Under the pieces are notes generated by a model that worked only from the letters and a program-made list of their open reading frames with translations, was not told where the DNA came from and searched no databases. Below are positions 1 to 7,769 of a stretch of DNA of 64,000 bases, in pieces. A program made the position numbers and the translations under genes. The first letter of the stretch is position 1. Each line of letters starts with the position of its first letter. The stretch comes from Neorhizobium galegae (GTDB lineage: Bacteria; Pseudomonadota; Alphaproteobacteria; Rhizobiales; Rhizobiaceae), in the NCBI RefSeq assembly GCF_021391675.1, contig NZ_CP090095.1, positions 377,501-441,500 of the forward strand, given 5' to 3'.

Positions 1-133
1 GGTCGCCGACGCCGGCGGCGCAGAACTCCGCGATATGCCCCAGCGTGTTGGAGCCCAGATCGCCATACTCGTCCGCATCCGGGGCACCGCCCACGCCGAA
101 TGAATCAAGAACGAACAGGAAGGCACGCGCCAT
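1..133 (-). CDS. deoB: Phosphopentomutase, N-terminal fragment cut by window edge
   Basis: Reading leftwards from the ATG at 133, the frame stays open to the window edge and encodes 44 residues with the alkaline-phosphatase-superfamily start [18 protein letters not shown], then [11 protein letters not shown]. The aspartates in this stretch are metal ligands in DeoB. The enzyme interconverts ribose-1-phosphate and ribose-5-phosphate (or the deoxy forms) in nucleoside salvage, in the cytoplasm. It lies 112 bp behind the last gene of the minus-strand pilus group and points the same way, so it could be co-transcribed or have its own promoter. About 90 percent of the protein lies outside the window. 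The match to the family start is strong. Confidence 0.9.
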   Translation of the reverse strand, partial: MARAFLFVLDSFGVGGAPDADEYGDLGSNTLGHIAEFCAAGVGD

Positions 134-245
134 CGGTCACCCGGAAGTTTGAATATCGTCAGCCGACGGTTCTGCTGGCCGGCTCGAATCGGGATTCATA
201 TAGCCGTGGTGACGTATTGGCAAAGGGGATAACGTCCGATGCACT

Positions 246-842
246 TCAGCAATTGGTGCAGTTGACACTGTCTCCGAGGCGCTGACGGTAGAAATACTCG
301 CGCGAAATGGTGAGGTCGCGCACCTCGCTCGGCAAAAGACCCGACATGAACATCAACAGTTCATGATGGACAGAGACTTCCGCCCGGACAAGGAAGGAAT
401 TGGCTATGTGCATATCGGCCGGCACCTGGACCGCAGAACCGATCACATACGGCCTGCCATTCTCCTGATCCCATGACCAGGCGACGGTCGGATTGCCAGT
501 GGCATCGAGCGCCACCCCCGTGACTTTGATGCTGAGCGTTCTGGGCGTATAGGGCGCAAAAAGACTTGCGGTCACATCCTTCATCGTCATGAGGATCGTC
601 TTGTCGACGTTCGTTTCCCGGGTCACGAGATCGGCGATGGTGCTCGCGCTATGCGTCACCCGCTTGGAGACGCTCAGTCCGATGGTGATCTCGAAGGACG
701 TGATATAGAGGCTGAGAAGGAGCGGCGCGATCAGGGCGAACTCCACTGCTCCGACGCCGCGCCGGTCAGCCACCAGCTGCTTGAGGCGGGTCAACACGCC
801 CGGATATCGCTTCTGGGACTGGATCGGCTGCTCTTCCATCAC
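246..842 (-). CDS. TadE/TadG-family minor pilin-like protein
   Basis: 198 aa. A basic N-terminus is followed by the TadE-like signature DRRGVGAVEFALIAPLLLSL at about residues 27-46: a glycine, then a hydrophobic helix with a glutamate at +5, as in pseudopilins processed by the Tad prepilin peptidase. The remaining ~150 residues form a periplasmic domain with two late cysteines (VNCTNC at the C-terminus). TadE/G proteins are needed for Flp pilus assembly and sit in the inner membrane or pilus. The start ATG overlaps the stop of the upstream TadE-like gene by 4 bases (ATGA), which indicates translational coupling. It is the last gene of the minus-strand pilus operon. Whether it is TadE or TadG by function cannot be told from length alone. 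Confidence 0.85.
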   Translation of the reverse strand: MMEEQPIQSQKRYPGVLTRLKQLVADRRGVGAVEFALIAPLLLSLYITSFEITIGLSVSKRVTHSASTIADLVTRETNVDKTILMTMKDVTASLFAPYTPRTLSIKVTGVALDATGNPTVAWSWDQENGRPYVIGSAVQVPADMHIANSFLVRAEVSVHHELLMFMSGLLPSEVRDLTISREYFYRQRLGDSVNCTNC

Positions 843-1438
843 GGATAATCCTCGGCTCGGAAGGCGGATGTTTCGACAATCAGGAAATAGTTCGGACGCC
901 CGCCGCCCTCAGGCCGCACATTGGTGATGTAAGGCCGGATCAGATCGGTGATGACGTCCCAGCGGTAATAGGCGCGCAGCATGTTGATGCTTTTCGCGGG
1001 GCCTGGCGCATAGGCGAAGGAAGACGTGTCGAGCTCGCCGAAAGCGCTGCCGGAGGTGGAACGCGGAATTGTGGTCGGAATCAGTGCAAAGGTGGCGAAC
1101 GAACGGACATCGAGGTGAAGTTTATCGGGCGTCGCGATTTCTTCCTCGCTGCACTTGATCATGATCGATATTTCGCCGCAGAAGGCGCGGCGAAATTCTG
1201 TTCGGGTCTTGTCTGTGCCGCGATTGAGCCCATAGGTAATGTTGCCGGTCCTGAGCTTGCGCGCCATCGTGTCGACGGCATTGGCGACTAGCTGTTCTCC
1301 CGTATAGGCGATGAAGGTTTCGACGATCGCGAAGACGATCAGGAAATAGGGAATGGCCAGCAACGCGAATTCGATTGCGGCCGCACCGTCCTTGGAGCGG
1401 ACAATCCGCCGCCACGTGCCCTTGCCTCTCACCGGCAT
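839..1438 (-). CDS. TadE-like pilus assembly protein
   Basis: 199 aa from the ATG at 1438. This start has AAGG five bases upstream and gives a short basic leader. An in-frame ATG at 1477 would add 13 residues. The frame stays open further upstream to 1855, but that part overlaps the previous gene and is not protein-like. The signature SKDGAAAIEFALLAIPYFLI is the conserved TadE prepilin-like helix (glutamate in the fifth position after the glycine). The periplasmic part holds two cysteines (FCGEIS, IKCSEE) that could form a disulfide. It overlaps the next gene by 4 bases. Expected role: minor pilin or scaffold of the Flp/Tad pilus whose machinery is encoded divergently from 2391. Confidence 0.85.
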   Translation of the reverse strand: MPVRGKGTWRRIVRSKDGAAAIEFALLAIPYFLIVFAIVETFIAYTGEQLVANAVDTMARKLRTGNITYGLNRGTDKTRTEFRRAFCGEISIMIKCSEEEIATPDKLHLDVRSFATFALIPTTIPRSTSGSAFGELDTSSFAYAPGPAKSINMLRAYYRWDVITDLIRPYITNVRPEGGGRPNYFLIVETSAFRAEDYP

Positions 1439-1577
1439 AGGCGCCTTGCTTCTGGTATCGTCATAATCCTGGCACATGGTTCCCGTCCGACAGCCCGGCT
1501 TGAGCGTGCCGATCCTATGGCTGGATTGTTGAGATTCCGTTGCAGCGATCGCCCGCAGTTTAACCACCTGTCCCCGA

Positions 1578-1988
1578 TCAGGGCGTAGCGGTGTTCTTGA
1601 ACTCGGCGTGCTGCTCGCAATTGGGTGTGCAGGAAAGGATGGAACGTTCCGTTTGCCGGAAGACGCGCACGGTGTTTCCCTCGTCGATCGAAACGAGGAC
1701 GCGTTCGTCGGCAATCGCATTTCCCTCGGCGTCCAGCAGCACGAGATTGGTCGTGCCGAAGCTGCGGCCGGTAAGGACGATCGTGGTGGAATCGGCAACG
1801 GTGGCATCGGCCACGTTCGAGTTGCCGACGATGACCTTGCTGACGGGCCTATCAAGTTTCAGCACGCGCGCGTGATTCATGAATACGCGCAGAAGGTCCC
1901 CCTGGTCCTGCGCCGCCGACTGCCCCGCGCCCGCGAAGACGACACCGCATATGGCGAGGAGTCGGACCATGACGCTACGGAACAGCAT
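1578..1988 (-). CDS. Stand-alone pilus-assembly N-terminal domain protein (CpaC N-domain-like)
   Basis: 136 aa with an N-terminal signal peptide (hydrophobic LLAICGVVFAGAGQSAAQ, cleavage likely after SAA). The mature part resembles the N-terminal domain of the secretin CpaC encoded at 4164: both run from a nucleotide-binding-like fold through 'VIVGNSNVADATV' or 'ILVADPSMADAV', then 'GRSFGTTNLVLLDAEGN' or 'GKTVGQTNIFVFGPNGE'. This matches the T2SS/T3SS pilus N-terminal domain family. No secretin ring domain follows. The last ~25 residues carry two cysteines (SCTPNC). It is first in the minus-strand pilus group and diverges from pilA. Inference: a periplasmic partner or decoy of CpaC. ATG 1988 has AAGG 10 bases upstream; ATG 1970 is an alternative. 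Confidence 0.82.
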   Translation of the reverse strand: MLFRSVMVRLLAICGVVFAGAGQSAAQDQGDLLRVFMNHARVLKLDRPVSKVIVGNSNVADATVADSTTIVLTGRSFGTTNLVLLDAEGNAIADERVLVSIDEGNTVRVFRQTERSILSCTPNCEQHAEFKNTATP

Positions 1989-2390
1989 TGGAGGGGCCTT
2001 CAGGTGAGATTGTTATCTGCCCAAGGATGGCTGCGATTGGTGAATGAAGGGTTAAGTGGCACAGAAGGCGGCTCTTGGTCTCGTCTTAACCATTGCCGAT
2101 TGGCTTGGATTGCAACCCATGGAGGCGAATTTCAGGCTTTCTGCATGCAAATTAAGACACTGTAAAAAAATGTACATTAGCAAATTATGAGCATGGGTGG
2201 GTGGTCGTTCGAATGCAAGTTTTTTTCTTTCCCCTTCGTTTACCACGCAACCGGCAATCCTCCGTTAACCGGAAGGTAACGATGTTCCTTAAGCCGATGG
2301 CAATCGTCCCTCTGTAGGTTGCAGTCATCCGAACAACGGAAAACAGTTGTCGGGAAGTGCTGAACAACAAATGTGGAGTAGGAGAGTTCC
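1989..2390. promoter_or_regulatory. Divergent intergenic control region between minor-pilin operon and pilA, with CtrA-like boxes
   Basis: 402 bases without a gene, AT-richer than its surroundings near 2150-2230. Three sequences resemble CtrA sites of alphaproteobacteria: TTAACCAT at 2086-2093, TTAA-N7-TAAA at 2152-2166, and TTAA-N7-GTAA at 2265-2279 (each of the last two is one base off the TTAA-N7-TTAA consensus). CtrA controls pilA in Caulobacter, so the position makes sense, but the motif is short and these could be chance matches. The pilA start at 2391 has GGAGTAGGAGAG just upstream. Confidence 0.45.
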
Positions 2391-2582
2391 ATGACCAAGA
2401 TTTTCGCTCGTTTCATGAAAGATGAGTCTGGTGCGACCGCCATCGAGTATGGCCTTATCGCAGCGCTCATCTCCGTTGCCCTGATCGCCGGCGCAACGAC
2501 CCTCGGCAACTCGCTGAGCACCACCTTCAATACCATCTCGTCGAAGATGACCGCCGCTGAGACCACTGCGGCTACCCGATAA
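2391..2582 (+). CDS. pilA: Flp/Fap type IVb major pilin
   Basis: 63 aa, the normal size for an Flp pilin. The prepilin signature is complete: a short charged leader, then DESG followed by ATAIEYGLIAALISVAL. Cleavage by CpaA would fall after Gly13, leaving Glu at +5 and Tyr at +6, as in Flp pilins. The rest is one hydrophobic assembly helix and a short Ser/Thr-rich C-terminus. The product polymerises into the thin adhesive Flp pilus. The start follows a GGAGTAGGAGAG purine run. A hairpin at 2615-2636 directly after the gene probably makes pilA the most abundant transcript of the locus. Confidence 0.95.
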   Translation: MTKIFARFMKDESGATAIEYGLIAALISVALIAGATTLGNSLSTTFNTISSKMTAAETTAATR

Positions 2583-2614
2583 TTCGACACATCGGTTCGA
2601 TATGTATCTACGCG

Positions 2615-2636
2615 AAGCCGCCCGCAGGGGCGGCTT
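2615..2636 (+). terminator. Hairpin after pilA, partial terminator
   Basis: Perfect 9-bp stem AAGCCGCCC / GGGCGGCTT with a GCAG loop, followed by TTGCCTATTTG, a weak U-tract. It probably trims or attenuates transcription between pilA and the machinery genes, giving more pilin than assembly proteins. Confidence 0.6.
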
Positions 2637-2699
2637 TGCCTATTTGAAACTCTACGCCTTGGCAGCCTTCGGCATGCAAATCACCGGGATGGAGAACGA

Positions 2700-3224
2700 A
2701 TGGCAAGCATGATTGTTGCATTTCTGGTTCTGTCGATCCTGCCGCTCGGACTGGCGCTTGCCGCTATCTCTGATCTCGTCACGATGACGATCCCAAACCG
2801 GGTATCGGTAGCCCTTCTCGCTTCCTTTCTCATCCTCGCGCCATTTTCAGGCGTCGCATGGCCGGAGATCGGCATGAGCCTCGTTGCCGGCCTCGCTGTA
2901 TTCGGCGTCTGCTTCGGGCTATTCGCCTTGAACGTCATGGGTGGCGGCGACGCCAAGCTGCTGACCGCGGCTGCCATCTGGTTCGGCTTCAATCACTCGC
3001 TTCTCGTCTTCCTGGTCACCGTCGGTTATGTCGGCGGTGCGGTGACCCTCGTTTTCCTGCTTTTGCGCTCGCAGGCGGGGTCGGTCATGGCCATGGGTAT
3101 TCCCCTTCCGCCATCCCTCGTCAACGCCAAGAAGATCCCCTACGGGATCGCCATCGCGATCGCGGGCTTCCTGACCTTCGAGCAGGCACCGATCTATCTC
3201 CTGGCCATGAAGGCGTTTCAATAA
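2700..3224 (+). CDS. cpaA: Prepilin peptidase CpaA/TadV
   Basis: 174 aa membrane aspartic protease (A24 family) with about five hydrophobic segments. The two catalytic aspartates are visible: Asp25 in AAISDLVTMTIPN and Asp84 in the GxGD motif NVMGGGDAKLL. The enzyme cleaves the leader from the Flp pilin and the TadE/G pseudopilins at the cytoplasmic face of the inner membrane. It lacks the N-terminal methylase domain of PilD, as is normal for CpaA. The start at 2700 has GGAG 8 bases upstream. It follows the pilA hairpin and is separated from cpaB by 113 bp. Confidence 0.93.
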   Translation: MASMIVAFLVLSILPLGLALAAISDLVTMTIPNRVSVALLASFLILAPFSGVAWPEIGMSLVAGLAVFGVCFGLFALNVMGGGDAKLLTAAAIWFGFNHSLLVFLVTVGYVGGAVTLVFLLLRSQAGSVMAMGIPLPPSLVNAKKIPYGIAIAIAGFLTFEQAPIYLLAMKAFQ

Positions 3225-3337
3225 AGGTTTCAGCGATTGAAAGATCGCGTTAACCAGAATTGTAAGCTTCTCATTAACTATAATTACACCATTGGAGGCC
3301 ATTCTCCGGGAAGTTAGTGTTCCCTCAAGGAATGGCC

Positions 3338-4150
3338 ATGAAGCCCACCCGTATCATTATTCTAGCGGTTGCCGTGGTGGCGGCGGGCCTCGCCGGCATG
3401 ATTGCCATGCGCCTTTCCGGCACCAAGGCACCCGAACTGGTGGAAACCGTCATCCAGAAGGAGCCGACGGTCAAGGTACTCGTTTCGGCTGAGAACCTGC
3501 CCGTGGGCAGCCGCCTGAACGACAAGTCGATGCAGTGGATGTCCTGGCCGTCGAGCGGCATCGTCGACGGGTTCATTACCGATTCGACGCGCCCGAACGC
3601 CATGACCGAGCTTCAGGGCGTCGTGGTCCGCATGCCGATGTTCAAGGGCGAGCCGATGCGCGCCGAGAAGATCGCCGATTCCTCCAGCCGAATCATGTCC
3701 TCGTTGCTGCCATCCGGAAAACGGGCGGTCGCAACCGAGATCTCGGTTGCGACTGGCGCCGGCGGCTTTGTGCTGCCGAATGATCGCGTCGACATCATCA
3801 TGGTGCGAGAGAACAAGGACAACGGCAACTACATTACCGAAAACATCCTGAGCAACGTCCGCGTCCTCGCAATCGATCAGCAGGTCCAGGAGAGCGAAGA
3901 CGGCAAGAAATCCGTCGTCGGCACGACAGCGACGCTGGAACTGACGCCGGATCAGGCAAAGGTCATCGCCGTTGCCCAGCAGATGGCTCAGCGGCTGACG
4001 CTCGCGCTGCGCTCGGTCGCGGACTCGCAGGAAAGCGACACGGTAGCCCCGGACTATTTGCTGCATGGGGGTGATGGCAAGGCGGATATCCAGGTCATCA
4101 AATCGGGGGCGATCGTCAAGAGCACGGCGACGGCGGTGCAGGCGAAATGA
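3338..4150 (+). CDS. cpaB: Flp pilus assembly protein CpaB/RcpC
   Basis: 270 aa. It begins with one membrane anchor (about residues 5-25), then a SAF domain (TVKVLVSAENLPVGSRLND, about residues 45-100) and the RcpC/CpaB beta-rich region with the motif GFVLPNDRVDIIMVREN. The C-terminus is periplasmic. CpaB supports the outer-membrane secretin CpaC. I chose ATG 3338 because AAGGA lies 6 bases upstream; GTG 3317 and ATG 3332 are in-frame alternatives. It is followed after 13 bp by cpaC. Confidence 0.92.
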   Translation: MKPTRIIILAVAVVAAGLAGMIAMRLSGTKAPELVETVIQKEPTVKVLVSAENLPVGSRLNDKSMQWMSWPSSGIVDGFITDSTRPNAMTELQGVVVRMPMFKGEPMRAEKIADSSSRIMSSLLPSGKRAVATEISVATGAGGFVLPNDRVDIIMVRENKDNGNYITENILSNVRVLAIDQQVQESEDGKKSVVGTTATLELTPDQAKVIAVAQQMAQRLTLALRSVADSQESDTVAPDYLLHGGDGKADIQVIKSGAIVKSTATAVQAK

Positions 4151-4163
4151 ACGGAGCGCTCAA

Positions 4164-5705
4164 GTGAACAGTCTGAAACACAAGATTCGTAGCTCGGTAG
4201 CGGCAGGCATGGCTTTTTGCCTCGCCTTTTCCGGCGTTTCGCTGAATATCGTCCCGATCAGCCTTCAGCCGGCGCAAGCCCTGGCGGCCGAAAACAGCGT
4301 CGTCCGCATCACCGAAGGCGGGCCTGGAATACGCAAACGGCTTCAACTCGGCCTCAACAAGGCCCTGGTCGTCGACCTGCCATCCGACGCCCACGACATT
4401 CTGGTGGCCGACCCGAGCATGGCTGACGCGGTGACGCGCACCTCCCGCCGGATCTATCTGTTCGGCAAGACCGTTGGCCAGACCAACATCTTCGTCTTCG
4501 GACCCAACGGCGAGGAAATCGTCAGCCTGGACGTGGCAATCGAGCGCGATATTTCCGGTCTCGAGCAGAACCTTCGCCGGTTCCTGCCGGAATCGAACAT
4601 CAAGGTCGAGATCATCTCGGACAACATCGTTCTGTCAGGCAGCGTCCGGACACCGCAGGATTCGGCGCAGGCGGAAAAGCTGACCACCGCCTTCCTCAAG
4701 GGCGGTGAGGCGACCACCCGGAATATTACGGCTCAGGGCAATAACGGCGACGCGGATATCTTCGCCGAAAACCGACAGCAGTCCCAGATCGTCAACCTTC
4801 TGACGATCGAAGGCGAGGACCAGGTCACGCTGAAGGTGACGGTTGCGGAAGTCAGCCGGCAGGTGCTGAAGCAGCTCGGTTTCAATGGTTCTGTGACCGG
4901 CCCCAAAGGCTCGATTTCCTTTGCCAACCCCGCCAATCTTGGAAATGCCGTCGGCCTGGCTGCTCAAGGCGTCTTGTCCGGCAACATAGGCAATGTCGGC
5001 CTTTCGACTTACATGAACGCCATGGAACAGGCGGGCGTCATGCGCACGCTTGCCGAACCCAGCCTGACCGCCATTTCCGGCCAGCAAGCGAAGTTTTATG
5101 TCGGCGGTGAATACCGCCTGCCCGGCCAGCAGGAAGTCGATGGGCAAGAGGGTACTGTCACGCAGACGGTCGATACGGTCGATTATGGCATTGAACTGAA
5201 CTTCAAGCCCGTCGTTCTGTCGCCCGGGCGCATCAGCCTGGTGATCGAAACCAACGTGTCGGAGCCGACTTATGAAGGCTCCGCCGTGACGGGCAACGGC
5301 GCTTCGCTGCGGGTTCCGGGCAATACCTATATGTCGATCCGCAAGCGCGAGGCTTCGACCACGGTCGAATTGCCATCCGGCGGCTCCATTGTGATCGCCG
5401 GCCTGGTGCAGGACAATGTCCGACAGGCAATGTCCGGCCTTCCTGGTATTTCCAAGGTTCCGGTGTTCGGGACGCTTTTCCGCAGCAAGGACTTCATCCG
5501 CAACGAAACCGAACTCGTGATCATCGCGACGCCTTATCTGGTCCGTCCCGTTGCGCGCAACGAGATCGCTCGGCCGGACGACAACTTCAATCCGGAAAAC
5601 GATGCCGCGACCTTCTTCCTGAACCGCGTCAACAAGATCTACGGCCGTAAGGAACCCGTCGCGGCGGGCCAGTATCACGGCGCCGTAGGCTTTATCTACA
5701 AGTGA
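4164..5705 (+). CDS. cpaC: Flp pilus outer-membrane secretin CpaC/RcpA
   Basis: 513 aa starting at a GTG that has GGAG 7 bases upstream; the open frame reaches further up but there it overlaps cpaB. Order: signal peptide (AFCLAFSGVSL to QALAAE), pilus N-terminal domain (ALVVDLPSDAHDILVADP), a BON-like domain (about residues 130-180), then the secretin domain ending in 'VPVFGTLFRSKDFIRNETEL' and 'IIATPYLVRP', the canonical C-terminal secretin signature. It forms the multimeric outer-membrane channel for the Flp pilus, with CpaD as pilotin-like lipoprotein. The N-domain is duplicated as a separate gene at 1578. Confidence 0.95.
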   Translation: MNSLKHKIRSSVAAGMAFCLAFSGVSLNIVPISLQPAQALAAENSVVRITEGGPGIRKRLQLGLNKALVVDLPSDAHDILVADPSMADAVTRTSRRIYLFGKTVGQTNIFVFGPNGEEIVSLDVAIERDISGLEQNLRRFLPESNIKVEIISDNIVLSGSVRTPQDSAQAEKLTTAFLKGGEATTRNITAQGNNGDADIFAENRQQSQIVNLLTIEGEDQVTLKVTVAEVSRQVLKQLGFNGSVTGPKGSISFANPANLGNAVGLAAQGVLSGNIGNVGLSTYMNAMEQAGVMRTLAEPSLTAISGQQAKFYVGGEYRLPGQQEVDGQEGTVTQTVDTVDYGIELNFKPVVLSPGRISLVIETNVSEPTYEGSAVTGNGASLRVPGNTYMSIRKREASTTVELPSGGSIVIAGLVQDNVRQAMSGLPGISKVPVFGTLFRSKDFIRNETELVIIATPYLVRPVARNEIARPDDNFNPENDAATFFLNRVNKIYGRKEPVAAGQYHGAVGFIYK

Positions 5706-5756
5706 GCGGTCATGGACATTGAAACCCAGAAAATCTCGGCCGAAGGACAGGATGCC

Positions 5757-6437
5757 ATGACCAAGGGTGTAACCAGGTCCCGTCGCAGCGGGGTCGCCGC
5801 AGCCTTGGCGCTTGCCGTATCCGGCCTGCTCCTGTCGGCCTGCGGCAACAGCCAGCTCACCACAGGCTCCATCCCCGACGATTATCGCACCCGCCATCCG
5901 ATCGTGTTGGCGGAAGGCCAGTCGACCCTCGATATTCCGATCGCCTCGGGCGATGTCCGCCTGACGACGGGAATGAGGGATACAGTGAAGGGATTTGCGC
6001 AGAATTTCATGGCGTCGCCGGCCGGCGTGATGCAGATCCAGGTGCCATCCGGCTCGTATAATTCCGGTGCAGCCCAGCATCTGGCGGGCGATATCCGCCG
6101 CGAGCTGACGCGTTCCGGCATCAAGCCGCAACGGATCCTGATGAGCAGCTATGCTGCCTCGCCGAATGGCGATGCAGCGCCGATCCGGCTTTCCTACGTG
6201 ACGACCAAGGCGATGACCGGCCAGTGCGGCGAGTGGCCGGCAGACCTGTCGGACAACACGTTCGGCAACAAGAACTGGTACAATTTCGGCTGCGCCAGCC
6301 AGAACAACCTTGCAGCTCAGGTGGCCAATCCCACCGACCTCATCGCCCCGCGCGCCATAACACCGATCGACGCCACCCAACGCGCCAAGGTCATCAGCGA
6401 CTACCGCACCGGCGGCACCGCCACGACGACGCCGTAA
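5757..6437 (+). CDS. cpaD: Flp pilus lipoprotein CpaD
   Basis: 226 aa from ATG 5757, chosen because it follows AGGACAGG and gives a compact lipoprotein signal (basic RSRR, hydrophobic stretch, lipobox LLSAC with the lipidated Cys at about residue 26). ATG 5712 would add 15 residues. The mature part shows the CpaD family pattern: an OmpA-like alpha/beta module (YNSGAAQHLAGDIRREL, IRLSYVTTKA) and the C-terminal signature GQCGEWPADL, NFGCASQNNLAAQVANP with paired cysteines. It anchors in the outer membrane and helps the CpaC secretin. It is followed by cpaE after 21 bp. Confidence 0.92.
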   Translation: MTKGVTRSRRSGVAAALALAVSGLLLSACGNSQLTTGSIPDDYRTRHPIVLAEGQSTLDIPIASGDVRLTTGMRDTVKGFAQNFMASPAGVMQIQVPSGSYNSGAAQHLAGDIRRELTRSGIKPQRILMSSYAASPNGDAAPIRLSYVTTKAMTGQCGEWPADLSDNTFGNKNWYNFGCASQNNLAAQVANPTDLIAPRAITPIDATQRAKVISDYRTGGTATTTP

Positions 6438-6458
6438 GCCAGTGAACCGGAGAACACG

Positions 6459-7754
6459 ATGAGCGCGATCAACTACGAAATCCGCACTCCCGGCCAGGGT
6501 GAGGGGTTTGCCGAGGACGCCGATCGTCCGGGCGATTTCGACGCGCTGCGCCCGCTGCCGCGCATCTCTATCCATTCCTTCTGCGAAAGCGAAGGGATGC
6601 AGCGCATGATGGACCGCATGGCCCGCGATCGCCGCATGGCCAAGGTCAATCTCCGAGTGACGATCGGCGGCACCAGTGCTGCCGCCAACATGTTTTCGTC
6701 CACCCCGACCCCCAACCTCATCATCCTGGAAACCGACGCCGAGCCGAAGAACCTGCTCCACGAGCTCACGCCGCTTGCGGAAGTGTGCGACCCCTCGACC
6801 AGGGTCATCGTCGTCGGCCGCTACAACGATATTTCGCTCTATCGCGAACTGATCCGTAACGGCATTTCCGAATACCTCGTCGGCCCTGTACAGATGCCTG
6901 ACATGCTGGCTTCGATCTCGGCGATCTTCGTGGATCCCGAAGCCGAACCGCTCGGCAAATCGATCGCCTTCATCGGTGCCAAGGGCGGCGTCGGTGCCTC
7001 GACCATCGCGCATAACTGCGCCTTCGGCATTTCGAACCTGTTCTCGACCGAAACCATCCTGGCCGATCTCGATCTTCCCTTCGGCACCGCCAATATCGAC
7101 TTCGATCAGGACCCGGCCCAGGGCATCGCGGAAGCCGTCTTCGCGCCGGAACGCCTGGATGAGGTCTTCCTCGATCGCCTTCTGACCAAGTGCTCCGAGC
7201 ATCTCTCGCTGCTGGCGGCTCCCTCGCTGCTCGATCGCGCCTATGATTTCGATCGCAACGCCTTCACGCCGATCATCGAGCTTCTGCAGCGCAGCGCGCC
7301 GATGGCCGTTCTGGATGTCCCGCATGGTTGGACGGAATGGACGCGGGCGGTTCTGTCGGAGGTCGACGAGGTGGTGATCTGCGCGGTCCCCGATCTCGCC
7401 AACCTGCGCAACACCAAGAACATGATCGATGCGTTGAAGAAGCTTCGCCCGAACGACCGTGCGCCGCATCTGATCCTCAACCAGGTCGGCATGCCGAAAC
7501 GTCCGGAGATCGCTCCGAACGATTTCATCGAACCATTGGAGATCGAGCCGATCGCCATCCTGCCGTTCGACGTGCTGTTGTTCGGCAATGCCGCCAATAG
7601 CGGCCGCATGATCTCCGAAATCGACGCCAAGTCGCCTATCGCCGAAACCTTCTCCCAGATCGCCCACATCGTCACGGGTCGCATCGCCATGAAGAAGGTG
7701 AAGAAGGGTGGCCTCGGCAAGATGCTCGGCATGCTCGGGCGCAAGAAGGCCTAA
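6459..7754 (+). CDS. cpaE: Pilus localisation ATPase CpaE/TadZ
   Basis: 431 aa. The N-terminal half is a degenerate receiver-like domain (about residues 60-165: LIILETDAEPKNLLHELTPL, 'ISLYRELIRNGISEYLVGP'). The C-terminal half is a MinD/ParA-like ATPase with a deviant Walker A AKGGVGAST at about residue 174, the switch DLDLPFGTANIDFD and VLDVPHGWTEW. TadZ/CpaE proteins mark the cell pole and recruit the secretion apparatus. The gene sits in the conserved order between cpaD and cpaF and ends in a lysine-rich tail. Confidence 0.93.
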   Translation: MSAINYEIRTPGQGEGFAEDADRPGDFDALRPLPRISIHSFCESEGMQRMMDRMARDRRMAKVNLRVTIGGTSAAANMFSSTPTPNLIILETDAEPKNLLHELTPLAEVCDPSTRVIVVGRYNDISLYRELIRNGISEYLVGPVQMPDMLASISAIFVDPEAEPLGKSIAFIGAKGGVGASTIAHNCAFGISNLFSTETILADLDLPFGTANIDFDQDPAQGIAEAVFAPERLDEVFLDRLLTKCSEHLSLLAAPSLLDRAYDFDRNAFTPIIELLQRSAPMAVLDVPHGWTEWTRAVLSEVDEVVICAVPDLANLRNTKNMIDALKKLRPNDRAPHLILNQVGMPKRPEIAPNDFIEPLEIEPIAILPFDVLLFGNAANSGRMISEIDAKSPIAETFSQIAHIVTGRIAMKKVKKGGLGKMLGMLGRKKA

Positions 7755-7769
7755 CACCAGGAAACCGGT

